From Phallus indusiatus (taxonomy: Eukaryota > Basidiomycota > Agaricomycetes > Phallales > Phallaceae), in the NCBI GenBank assembly GCA_027605045.1, contig JAQFWX010000022.1, forward strand, positions 248,001 to 312,000: 64,000 nt of DNA. The letters run 5' to 3'. Made by a program: the position numbers and the translations under genes. Positions 22,900 through 34,118 of the stretch are shown here, one piece after another. Position 1 is the first letter of the stretch. Every line of letters starts with the position of its first letter. The notes under the pieces were generated by a model. It was not told the origin of the DNA. It did no database searches and worked only from the letters and a program-made list of their open reading frames with translations.

Positions 22900-24990
22900 T
22901 ACAGTTCGAAAGCGAGGGAGGGGTTTTATGCTAGATAAATGACCTAGTAAAGGGAGACTGAGAACTCAGTATCCTCAGCCTTCTGGAGCAACGTCAGTCA
23001 TAAGCTCATCAAGAAGATTCTATCTGAACAAGCTTACCATTTTGGAATATACTCGTCCGCTCATTGACAGGAAACGTAACCTTTGTCGAGTGTTTCCCGA
23101 TGCTGTTCTTCAGAATTTGCCATAAAATTGTGCTAGGCCGGTCGTCGCTTCTGATCGGAAGGCGTTCTCGTAAATGCTGGTATCCAATGTACGCTTGTAT
23201 CTCAAAAGGAACGGAGGATCGGAGAGCGTCGTGCTGATGACGAGATCGGGTAGGTTGTTACTTTCGATAGTGTTCATGAGAAAACCACCTTCTTCATCTG
23301 ATCCACCTCCGCCGTCTGAACTTAGTATGCCGAGTTCAGTTTGAGCTGATAACGTTGAAGTGACGATAATCGGATGGATGGTGCTAAGGCCTTTGAAACG
23401 GGCACAATGAGTGTTAGAAGCGAAGTTGGAGAAGTAGGGGATGTAGCCGGGGACGGTTGAGATGTTGACATCGCATCTACAACATCAGGTAATGCAGGAA
23501 ACTCTCTCGTAGGCCTCTGACGGAGTGTAAGGAACCCAGCTTCATTGTTGACTAACAGTCTTCTTCGTCTCGCCGCAGACCTTGCCCGTTCCCTCTTCCT
23601 GATCTCGTCCTCTAGTAGCATCGCGCCCTCTTTACTCAAACTCTCCTCCCACATCGACGCACGATCCCGTTCTTTCTTCAACGCATCTTAAAACCACTGT
23701 TCCCGCTCTTTTGTCATCCGGACGTAATCATTGGCCAATTTGCTGAGCTTGCAGGGAGTGTGATTCTTTGAGCGCGAATTCTGCGGGTAAAGTCCGTCTT
23801 TTCTGCTGAGGTGACGAATTGGGTGTTGAGTGACTAGTGACTGTGCAGTGATATCCAGCTGAGCGATCGCGGTGTTCTTTGCAATCCGATTAAACTGTTA
23901 TGCGGATGATGAGCTCCAGAGCTGGATGACGACGAGTACGCGAACGACCTTGTTTCGTCATCGGGGTATGCGTTCAACTTGGCGTATTCTTCCCTTTCAT
24001 CTGTGCTCGACCCTCAACTTTCATTGCATGCGTGTTTAGATGCAACCTTTTCCGAGTTTTGGATGTTGACCGTATCTGATGGGGGCACTGTTTACCCACA
24101 TAGGCTCGTACGGCAAAGGAAAGCGAGATAGGAGTGAGACTGGGATGATTCTGATATCATTTGACGTTCCTATTGATAGATTGTATCCATCAAGCAGCCT
24201 CAGCTTGGCGATTTGCCTTTCACATACCACTTGTGAGGGCTGGTTGAAGAAGACTGATGAATATGGTTCCGAATAAGGCCCGAATGTACTTCGAGGCGGG
24301 CTCGTTCGTTCTGGTGGAACTTGAGCACAAAAGATGTCATGGAAATATAGCCACGGTAATTGACGTTTTCATGGTCTTCGTGACGATAATCTTTCAATGA
24401 GGCGCGTTGGCAATTCAAAAAAGATAATATGGAAAGTAAACATACCCACGCGTAACGTTGGTGTACTTTTTCAAGTAACCTTTCAAGATGAACGACTCCA
24501 CCGACAATGTTTCTGTTATGGATCGGTTTTGTTTGGTTGGCAACTAGCAGAAACCGTAAGGAAACAAAAGCTTGCAAGCAACGAAAAATGAATTCAGGAC
24601 AACTTACATTGGCGTAAATAGACCTTAACATGATCGCCTTTACCTGCAGCATTCATTACTGATTTACCCTTGCGGTCTAGGACGAAAACATCTGCGCCGG
24701 CAAGTTCCACAAGCTTGACATCCTTTCCACGCGCGGCTTTGTGTAACAAGGACAAGCCCGACGCGTCGTTAATGTAGGATAGGTCGAAAAGAGAAGTGAG
24801 AGAAGAAGACAGAAGATTTACAAGGGCTGGAAGTGGTGTTGCTTGTACAGGGGACAGGATAGACGTCCTGATGCAGATGGCGTAACCAGAACAGAGGTCG
24901 GCGTCACCCGGGTATTGCCGATGATTCAAGTCGAGTTTGTTCACAGACCTACACATCCGCCAGCGCAGTACAGTCACTCTCTTCAAGTTG
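22900..24990 (-). pseudogene. Oxysterol-binding protein (Osh1/Osh2-like: ankyrin-PH-ORD) pseudogene
   Basis: Read on the minus strand, pieces of one protein appear in the right order. Ankyrin repeats at 24594-24800 (GLSLLHKAARGKDVKLVEL, ADVFVLDRKGKSV). Start of a PH domain near 24455-24510 (LKGYLKKYTNV) and its later strands at 24240-24400 (YRHEDHENVNYRGYISM, HKWYVKGK). A coiled-coil linker at 23500-23720 (ALKKERDRASMWEE). The acidic linker with TIESNNLPDLVI near 23240. The start of the lipid-binding ORD near 23060-23190 (DRPSTILWQILKNSIGK). Lesions: an in-frame TAA just before DALKKERD, erosion of the central PH strands, a frame change between the IESNNLP and ORD pieces, and no remaining ORD beyond about 22900. 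Yeast relatives move sterols at ER contacts; this copy cannot be functional. Confidence 0.75.
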
Positions 24991-25192
24991 GATGTTTTCT
25001 ATGGGCACAAATGGAATAACGGATTAGCTTTCGAAGCTTTCCCTATAAAAACAGCATGCACAATTTCTCGTGCTTTCTCTTCTCTCAAAATCTCAGTTTC
25101 TCGAAACAAAAATCGCTAATGCAAGAAACATGACACGGGAGGTTTATATAACGTCGCCTATTATACAGGTAATAGCTATAAAAAACCTATAT

Positions 25193-28100
25193 TCAACGTT
25201 CTGTTTTAATGATTTTTGAAGGTGGCGCTTGGGCTGCTGGCGGTATCGTATTCGGCAACGAATCAGCGACTTTATCCGAGCTTGTGCTTAGCTGGGTATT
25301 AGAAGTCGATGTGATACCATCTGCTGATGCGAATTGACGAGAAGAACGTGCCTGGAGTGTAAGGTTGTCGCTTCAAGTATCTTTTCATGTTTTTGCTCAA
25401 TATCAATTAATATCTGGATCACTAGCGTTCTAACAAGATACAAGTGTTGCCCTAAAAGAATAATCTGTTGCTTATTACACAATATATTCGATGCGTTTGC
25501 GTTAACAGCGATCTATACATCCCTACTTTGATCCGTTGGTTTTACAGATGTCCTTGGCCGAATAAACTCGAACACGTTTTTCGTCCAATTGGCTATGGAG
25601 TGAGGGATAATATACTACATAAATGTCTTAGTAAAAGGACTCTGAAGGATGTGAGACACGTGAAACAACGTACGTCAGTCGGATGTGCATGCTTTTCAAT
25701 ATCATTGACCTTGTCTGACGCCGAATTTTCAGTTATAAGTTCCCCAAACTCACGCACAGATGTCTTTAATGCAGAACAAGCATTATGTGCGACTTCTTCA
25801 GGGTGCCGATATCTAGGTGGTAAGTGTGCCAAGTCGTCCGATTGCACTATTCTATTCATAAGGCCAAATAATTCGCCCATTGATTTGTCCCTGTCAATCC
25901 TCGATTTTACAAGCTGGAAATACCATTTCGTATCGGAATCGAAAATGACGAGGAGTTTCCATAGTTGCTGAAGCACGGAGGGGCTGTAAAGAATGGTGAA
26001 CAGGGGATTCCTCGGATTCACGGACTTGAGGAGATTGACTAAGACTTCGTATGTTCTCATTTCCTTGGAAATATATACATAATTCGCCAAGTTATAAAGA
26101 CACCTTGAGAAATTGGATACTGCGTCCGGATCCTCCAAGAGGATTGTGGATAGATGGTGGTGGTTCTGGGGCACGAGTAATAGCACGAACAGAGGGGGGG
26201 TGCGATACAAGAGACCTGGATCCAGATCTCGCGAATACCATTGATAGATGAGAGAGAGGTTGTGACCGTCCGCAAACGTCAAGTGGTTATCTAGTGGAGT
26301 ATTCATCCAGAAATAAATATAGTGCAGAGAATTTGTTACACGCAATCTGGTGTCATCCGTCATGGACTCGCACCAGAATGAGTCTACGCAGAAGATATGT
26401 TTGAAGAACATGAAGCAGTACTCGGCATTCTCCAATGTGTCAAGTCGTTTCGAGGGATCAAAATACCACGAAAAGCTGGCAAACACATATAATAAGGAGT
26501 TCCGTCTCCGAACTTCGTGGGTAATGAGTGGGTAATCGGAAGTGAGATTACGGTAAATGGTAATAAGAAGGAGATAACACGATTCATAACATTTGGCTTC
26601 CGATGAATAGTCGGGGTTGCCCAGTTTGAAGTAACAGAATAGGCGTTCAAACTTCCACCATCCCAGTTCTTGGCTATCAAATCGTACTAACCCCGCGTTA
26701 CGTACAAGTTGGCGAGTGGGATTGAATTTCCAATTGAATAAACCCCAAGGTCCATGGGTGAGTATATGCACAGCCTCCGTAGGATCGGGTGAGGTCTCTC
26801 TGAAGAGATGACACCACATGGTCAGTGGAAGACTAAGATTGCCCATGATGGCACCACGGAGAGTTTGTGGCTCCACCTTGTCATGAAGCCCAATGGCCTC
26901 AATCCGGAGATAGCTCTGATACTCTGCTTCCTTCAGCTGACTTTGTACCACATCGGGAATGGACCTGAGTAGTTTCCAGCATGTTATAGAACGGGCTGCG
27001 AGATCCAGACACAAGCCATAACGCAAATCCACGAAATTGGTTTCATTGATTTCCAAAGTACGACAAAGATTCAGGAGAGCGTCCCTATCAAATCGTTTGC
27101 CGATAAATGGATGCACAGCTACTGACCGTGCAATAATTCGGTGAACACTTCGATTGGAGGAAGTCGCATGGAGCCAACTGACCGCATCGACGTAACGTCA
27201 AGGGATACTGCATTTTTGATAACTTTTTTTATATTCTCTTCTCTCCACTTTGTGAGTCTCGGCAAGTTGCCAGATAATATAATGGACCGAAGTCTCTGAA
27301 ACCCACGGTGCATCGGTGTTTGAAAGCTGGTTTGGGAAACTTGTCGAAGAAAAAGGAAGAGACACCCGGTATAAATCGTTAACGGGCTTGTATACGGGCA
27401 CTCCGCGTACCAAATAGGTAACATGACCGAGATAAAATATAAAGTGTAAGTAATGCTGGTGATGATGAGAATCGTCCAGGCAAGACGAACGTCCAGTGGA
27501 AACAGTAATATAATGTTTCCCGTAAGAAACAAGCCGACAGCAAGGTGGAGAAGGATGGGGAGAATGTCGATGATGACCGGAACCTTCCACGATTCGAAGC
27601 CATTGAGCCGCAGCTGTCTGGCTCGAACTCTTTCATTCACCGATCTAGGAATAGAAGATAAATAATAATGGAGCCACTGCTTCGCGAGAACAGCAAATAG
27701 CGCGGTAGATAATGTGATCGTCAAACTTGTAAACTATAGACCGTTCACCAAAAATGTGGTTGTGGATGGCGTAAATGGCGACGTAGGTGTCAGTGTTGAG
27801 CTGGGTACTTGGCTTGCTGATACTCCACTGAAATTGGCCCGTAATAATTGAACTGCTTCAAATAGTAGGGATGCAGAAACTTGGGTATTATCTTTTTGCA
27901 GACTTTGTGAAGCCTGTGAGATGAATGTTGTTATAACGGCAGAAAAGAGACCAGCCTAATATACGAAAAATCAGCTTTTATGATATGATAACGGATAAAT
28001 GTTCTGCGTACAAAGACGAGAAGTACATCTACTGTGTCTTTCCACCTCTCTGCCCTCTCATGATCAAACGATTCAGCTTCGTCGAGGTAAGTGAGCCAGA

Positions 28101-28654
28101 GACGAGCATTTTCCGCGATCTCCTTCCCGGGTTCATCCCGTGAATACTTTTGTTCGTAATCATATCTATTATGCATTACGTTAGCCCGCGCGAGTTAGTA
28201 AACGGGATTCAAAATTGACATGCTCACAGCCAGTCTCTGGGGAAAAGCCTTTGGCTAGTCCGAAAAACCTTTTACGTCCTGTCGTGTTTCGTTGCGTGTC
28301 GGGATGAGAAGAATCAGAGACTACTTTGTTGGGTACGGTCTCTTCAGAATGCACGAATAGGTTGGGAAACATTTCATATATACTATACCAAGGTGCAGAA
28401 AACTCACCAAGAAATTCGCGGAAAAGATCCACCAAATTCTCTATCCTTTCATCGGACTGTTGACCCGTCGCTGGCATGGCAGTAGGCTGTTCTCCTTCTG
28501 TGTTTGAGAGACTCGGGTCCATGTTTATCCACGGAGACTTGGGTCGTTCCTTTTGGTCATCAGGCCCTCTCTGAGCGGCTCCAGAGTTTTCGCCTTTTTC
28601 TTTGGGAGCCTCGACGTGTGCTTTTTTTTCATTCAAGTTGAATGTTGCCGACAT
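25193..28654 (-). pseudogene. DUF6535-domain membrane protein, disrupted
   Basis: Pieces in order on the minus strand: an N-terminal low-complexity exon (28181-28654); the domain start YEQKYSRDE, ENARLWLTYLDEAE and WKDTVDVLLVF (27980-28176); GLFSAVITTFISQASQ (near 27890-27950); the membrane core AKQWLHYYL and two hydrophobic helices (27119-27724); a long 507-codon soluble part (25593-27116); and a Ser/Thr/Pro-rich tail ending at 25193. This is the DUF6535 layout of Agaricomycete genomes. Two lesions: the Trp normally found in the NGLWF-type motif is TAG (27734-27736), and the frames on either side of 27119 do not join, an extra 8 nt (gtcagtag) separating LLH from AVHPFIG. That block is too short to be an intron. 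The exon 1 to exon 2 junction near 28180 is also unresolved. Confidence 0.72.
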
Positions 28655-29352
28655 GGTGTGTCTATGGTGGTTGCGTGCGATGTAAGATAAGAGAGTATTT
28701 TCTATTTTTCACCTTTTGTCTCCCTTTTGTTTCACTTTATTTTGAAATTCACATTTCTTATATTTTTATCTTTCCAATCACCTTTTTAGTTCCATTTTCC
28801 TGGAACATGCGTTTTACAAACTGTATATAAAAAACTGTCTTTTTGACTACAATAGCAACGACTTTTATGCCCCCCATTATGATTTCCCTCTGAGCACACG
28901 AACACTGGTTCCCTTACTTACTCTGCCTCCCTCCTGACGGCGCATATCAAATTAAAGCGACCATTGGCCAAATCCCCAATACCGTGCCTGAAACCTTTGA
29001 CATGGCACAGAAGGTCTCTTTTCTCTTCTCAGCCTTAATGTGATACTGTGATTGTATCGTCTACCAAGCAGCCTAAAATTTTATTTAGCAAACCCAAGCT
29101 TCGTGCCAAGATATAAGATCATTGAGTTGTATTATATAGTATAGCTTACTTCTTGGCTCTATGCCAAATCTCAACAGGTATTTCACTTGTAAAGTTCCAT
29201 TACCGCCGCTTGAACAGACATCACTCGAATTTAATGATATATGGGCTCCTTGGCAGTTCTTAACACAGCTTGAACACAGCTTGAATTCCTTTTGCTTATT
29301 GCATTACAACGGAGTCCATAAGTATATCTAAAGATTCGGGTCAATCAATCAG
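28655..29352. other. AT-rich intergenic region
   Basis: T-rich tracts (28690-28860) and no supported gene. A short direct duplication of cacagcttgaa occurs near 29262-29285. Confidence 0.4.
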
Positions 29353-29826
29353 TCAGTCATATACGTAGGATTTTGAACGACGATGCTTACACATTCTCAC
29401 CTGGCAATAAGCTGTGACAAGTGCTAGTGATTCTCGATAGATTTCAACATGCAAGCACATTTTTGATGACCGATAACGAGAACTGAATTGAAACTTACAA
29501 CGGTGTTCATGTTCATGGCTTATAGCCAAAAGATTTCTTTGATAGCCATAAAGCTTGGTGCTCAAATCTACCACAATATTCAGTGAGTGTATCACTGTGC
29601 CCCCACAAAAGAGCGGGGGGGATTCAAAACCACGGAACTCACGAATAGAACATAACACCATTAGTGAGATTCCTGTTCTGTTCGCGCTTTCTGTAGCCAG
29701 GACACGTTGAAGCCCAACCGTCCCGTAAATTGCCCTTGCATCGTCAACGATCATTCGACGTTCAGCAGCCCAATCAGGCTCCGACTCCGAGTCTGGAACA
29801 ATTTTTAAAGGCGTAGGGAAAGGCAA
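29353..29826 (-). CDS. Hypothetical protein, probably spliced
   Basis: Open frame of 157 codons starting MPFPTPLKIVPDSESEPDW. The first 60 residues (ERRMIVDDARAIYGTVGLQ) look protein-like. A good donor, gtgagt, follows LMVLCSI near 29645, and later acceptors and donors (near 29490 and 29395) suggest the single open frame includes introns. I do not recognise the family, and the exact exons after the first are unsettled. It sits between two pseudogenes, so it may itself be a remnant. Confidence 0.35.
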   Translation of the reverse strand: MPFPTPLKIVPDSESEPDWAAERRMIVDDARAIYGTVGLQRVLATESANRTGISLMVLCSIREFRGFESPPLFCGGTVIHSLNIVVDLSTKLYGYQRNLLAISHEHEHRCKFQFSSRYRSSKMCLHVEIYRESLALVTAYCQVRMCKHRRSKSYVYD

Positions 29827-30129
29827 AGCGGAGATATATATGATGTACAGTACGGCATGCGAATGATATCTTTTAAAAAGAAACGAAGATGCGTAATAGC
29901 ACCGTTAGATCGCGAGCCATCACTTCATTGATTAAGCTTCTGGTAATGTGGAACGTTAGATGTTGAACGTTTGAACCTTCGCAACTGCGCTAAAATGTTC
30001 ATCAGACCAGACTGTAGAAGCTGTCAGTACGGAATTCATACCAAGGAGAACAAGAGGGTGTTTATCGAACTCGAAAAGGTGGTTCACGAGAAGCAGCATC
30101 CCAGTGATCCAGTTTACTTGTAGTTCAAA

Positions 30130-31760
30130 CTGGCAATGGCGTTGAAAGATCGAGAGGACAATCAACATTCCTATTCAGCAAAACCTTTGCCCGTCGCCAC
30201 AAGACGCGCGAAAAAGTGGACACATAGATATGCTTAAGCACATGTCCTGCACGTTTTCAAACCGAAAAACATGCCACAAGCAGTTCAGCATACTCCTTAG
30301 GAAATCTCAGCATAGAAAAGCAGGAGCGGAATACGATTCTTATTGTGGACAAAGATGGACAAGGAAGGACGTTATTGTCGGGATTCGAAATCGACCGGTC
30401 AGTATGATGCATTGTAATTGCAAACCAACTTGCCATCTGATCCTCGTGAGAGTAGCAGATCAAGTTGTGAGTAAACCTCCGACGGCAGACGCATCAAAGC
30501 CACGAGGAAGTCTTCCGGCGGTATAAAATACATCCCATCGGCGCATCTATCGTGCTCGATGATCAAATGACTTAAATTGACAAGATAATCGAAAATCTTC
30601 TGAAGGATATGAGCTTTTAGCGGGAGTCCTCTGGACCTCTGAGGTGTAGGTGGTCGATATGTGATAATTTGAATTCATTGAGAAAGGCTGGAAGGTTGTC
30701 CGAAGGCTCAAAGCGGTCGTAAATATGTCGTCGTAAAAACTGAGGCTGCCTCGTCGTTGAAATGGCTCGCAAACTCGATGCGGATGTCGGGAACTATCGA
30801 GTGGACGAATATTGTTAAAGAAGAGTGACGTCGCTGGGAAAAGAACCATGTCAAAGCTGGTAAGTTGGACATGCGCTGAGAATCTCCTCCAACGATACGA
30901 TAGTGAACAGTTTCAAAAGGAAATGTAACGTGTCCTAACAAAAAATTCGCCACTTCATCGGCATTGTTCCCTAGAATCCATAATGATTGTAGATAGGGCA
31001 AATGAATTCGGCGGTCGGTAGCGACGTACGCAGCAGTTTTGCAATATACCGCAATTTCGAGCTCGAATGCGCGAAGGCCGGGAGAGAGCACGAGGACCTT
31101 GAGAAGGTTCTCATATCCGATAGTTATTCGTGGTAGATAGAGATGCAAACTAGCCAGATTTTGAAATAACGGGGAAGCCAGTAGTTCTGAGGAACCGGTA
31201 ATAATTCGGTGATGTAGGTGTTCGAGACGGGGTGTTGTTCCCGAAAACAGAGTTTGGACAATTTTGCGATCCTCACCGGTAGTTTCCGTATTAATGTCTA
31301 TCAATAGTTTACGTAGTGAGGGCGCAGGTTATTTGAGCTGTTGCAAGAGATAGTCCAATACGCCTGTCATGGCGTTGAAATAATCTTGTACGAAAATCAA
31401 CTCGAACAATTGAAACCGGTTGGAAAACGAGATCGAGGGATTGCGTTGTGAGTACCAGGTATCAAGGAGCAGCCGGAGCCTTACAACCGACGCGTATACA
31501 AGCACTTTGTGTGGTGCAGAACCAGACCGACGGAGTATTTCTGTTACTTCATCCGGCTTCATTTGTGGGATGCTGATCCAGGTCCACATAGTTGGATCGG
31601 ATAAAAGCGCGGTCCTCCATGAATGACATACATGCGACATCTTAGTTGGGGGTAGCGGACTTAATCCATCTGAGTTGAGAAACATAGAATGTCTGCCGTA
31701 AACGTCCAGGGATAGTTTTATGATTCGCCGGAAAATTTCGTAAGGTAAGCGATCAAGCAT
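30130..31760 (-). pseudogene. F-box protein pseudogene, paralogue of the gene at 40968-42623
   Basis: The start at 31760 gives the F-box MLDRLPYEIFRRIIKLSLDV, followed by HVCHSWRTALLSDPTMWTW, nearly the same as the intact paralogue. Codon QLNQPAPS of the intact gene reads QLK-stop-PAPS here: CAA has become TAA at 31329-31331. After the stop the frame stays open and similar to 30720 (GTTPRLEHLHHRIITG, HVTFPFETVHYRI). Further indels then shift the frame between 30600 and 30720. The C-terminal part is recognisable again (RFPKEYAELLVACFS, RKRAGHVLKH) to about 30150. Several independent lesions rule out a single base-calling error. Confidence 0.82.
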
Positions 31761-32779
31761 AGTTGTTGCACAATCCTTTTGAAACTCGACGTAGAGAGCT
31801 GAAGATCTAAGGGATGAGAGGCTGAGGAAGTCAGAGCTTGTAGATAGTATATGTGGGTACGAATAAATACATGCACACACAATAATGTAGGACAATTATA
31901 TGGGTCCTTGTCCAAACATCCTTGTCCTCAGTCTAAGAAGAGGTGCCATCGCCGAGTAACAACGTCTAGAGGACGTATAAATGGCTTCCATGAGACAATT
32001 AATCAAAGACGCATTTTTTTGGAAATTGTACTTTACAGCATTTTTTAGATGTGAGCCGTACCTGGTTGAGTTTGGGGGTGAGTTGCGAAAAAAAAATTGG
32101 GCTGACTAAGCGTGTGATGCCATGTTCACAACGCTTTCCTGTCCAGTGCTGGCGTCCAGACAAACGCCAGTACTTCACCCTAGGACATGTTTCGTTAATC
32201 ATAACGACCATTCGAGAGTTCAGAAAGTTGAAGGAACTTTTTTCAGATGGAACTTCTTTGCCGCGTGGGCTATATTTTCAATAATGTCAGATCAAAGTAT
32301 GATTTATCTCGTTCCAGCCATATGTTCCTTCGTTTTAACGGTCTTAGAGTTAACGCTAATGTGATTTTTACTTGAATCGCCCAACAGACCACTCGTTTGC
32401 TAGACTGCGTTAATTGTGGTCCGTTCGTTTTGGCCATCATGGTCAGTACCACACACCCACTGGCATACCACGTTCAATCCAAAATCCATCCTAGACAGAT
32501 TGGATCCTGCAATTAACGGTTTCCCAAAACCGGCCTTGAAAAATTGGATGCCTTAAATTCGTACAGTTTGCGTGGCACGATGGTCTTCCGACTTCTGTTG
32601 CATCAAAATAATCAGATGTCATCACAATTTTGAAATTCGTCCTCCACCAGCGTCACTGCTTTTCCCAGATTGGACTGGGACCCACAAAATCAAGACAACG
32701 TGAATGCAAAAGACACCAATGCTTCATCCCAATTTTTTTCTTCAACGCAACCGACGTGATTTGCAATTCGCTCTTTGAT
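31761..32779. other. Upstream flank of the F-box pseudogene, duplicated, then unassigned sequence
   Basis: 31880-32350 resembles the flank upstream of the intact F-box gene (42760-43150). A frame near 32284-32361 (MIYLVPAICSFVLTVLEL) is hydrophobic but isolated; it could be a leftover membrane exon. No supported gene. Confidence 0.4.
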
Positions 32780-33041
32780 CTAGACCTTTGGCGTGCCGTT
32801 GCCTTGTGAGTTCAATCAATATCGAAACAATGTTCATTGATGAAACAGCTACAGATGGCCATATGTTTTTTCCAGTATCTGCGTGGGTATTAGATTATTG
32901 AAATATATATCCCCACATTCCTCGCTAACGATATAATAGTGCACACGTTTGATATTGAATTTGAATCACTCAGTGAAAAGGAGCAGGAATTATAGTGATC
33001 TATCATATCGTCTCGATTTGATTGATTCCTCAATCGCATGA
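32780..33041 (+). pseudogene. 3' fragment of a G-like membrane gene (exons 9-10)
   Basis: Exon 9 at 32855-32882 (28 nt) and exon 10 at 32940-33041 match the end of copy G (40477-40504 and 40561-40626) with the same splice phases; exon 10 opens with CTRLILNLN. A stop two codons after YSD in G is absent here, so the frame runs 12 codons longer. The end of exon 8 may lie just before 32815. Nothing of exons 1-7 is present upstream. Confidence 0.75.
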
Positions 33042-33353
33042 ATATAAGAATTATGGACTTACATACTGAGTACGAGATTTGCTGGTTGAGTTTTGACTAC
33101 GTTGACGTCGATTATGTTCTTTACGTGTCCATGTTTGGACTAACTAGGCCCGTAAACATTGCCGTTCAGCGCCGTTGTTTGAACTATTGCTCGACGCAGT
33201 CATGTCTTTGTTCAGTCTGCTACCTATTACATGGTTTAGATGAGTACGTTATTAATCTTGAACTAGAATCATACTAAAATAACTCAATTAAGTAGGATCG
33301 TGGCATCAACTTGGGGCTCCAGTCTTCTGAGTGATGACTAGATTTCATCTCAC

Positions 33354-33463
33354 TGATCAATGATCTGGTTTTTGGCTCTGAAGCACATCCCCCCATCCAG
33401 AGCGCTCTGGAAGTTTCAAGATGTGGGGATGTGCTCCAGGACCAAAACCCAGATCACTGATTA
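33354..33463. mobile_element. Foldback (MITE-like) element, near-complete copy
   Basis: About 110 bp forming one imperfect palindrome. The left arm contains tgatcaatgatctgg and gaagcacatcccccc; the right arm contains ggggatgtgctcc and ccagatcactgatta. The same place in copies B and E flanks is an empty site. Confidence 0.6.
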
Positions 33464-34050
33464 ATACGTGGCACTCCGCAGAGAAGAAGGTGAAAACACT
33501 GCCATTGGCAATTTATTCAATTTTGCCAAATCTCCAGCAACAAATAAGGGCGAATCTTGTGACAAATAGCCAAAATATGTCTGCTGGTACTTCAATCGAT
33601 TTCAAGACTACTACTTAGGTTTTATGATCTATTCAAGCGGTGGGCACGGTGCGTCACATTTCGTCAGACAGTCTATAACCGCATCAGTTGAGATGTAATA
33701 GAGATGGCACATCAAAAGGGCTTTCGCCTATGTCAGCCATATGATCACATATGTGTTACCTCTCTTGCCAATCCGTATCATTTTGCTCAAGAAATTTGCA
33801 CAGATGCCAAATCAACGTGATTCGATGGATGGAGTTGTTGGTTCACCCTACACCGCCGAAGGCATTTACTCATGCGAAACTATCTTGCATCAGACGATCG
33901 CAGCACTTATATAAAAGGCATCGACAGCCTGTTCTTAGCCAGTTTCACACGGTACTGCCGTCAGCGGTCTAGGGTAATTGTGTTATTCATCACGGTAGCT
34001 CAAACCTTGGTAAAATGAGCGGTATTTTGAACCAGACGTTCATAGGGACT

Positions 34051-34060
34051 TATATAAAAA
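34051..34060 (+). promoter_or_regulatory. TATA box of copy F
   Basis: TATATAAAAA lies 59 bp before the ATG at 34119, at the same place as in copy A. Confidence 0.5.
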
Positions 34061-34118
34061 AGACATCGACAGGCTGTTCCTAGCCACCGCTCATTTTACG
34101 AAGGTTTGAACTACCGCG

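Larger units (their letters stand above)
33042..34118. other. Duplicated 5' flank of copy F
   Basis: Matches the flank of copy A (2261-3103) over most of its length; 33120-33300 also matches 5390-5600. A short segment near 33073-33125 recurs at 44891-44945. Confidence 0.65.

Noticed and set aside
24200..24652. Minus-strand frame of 150 codons as a gene of its own
   Set aside because: Only parts of it, in two different frames, match the PH domain; it is a stretch of the oxysterol-binding pseudogene crossing introns.
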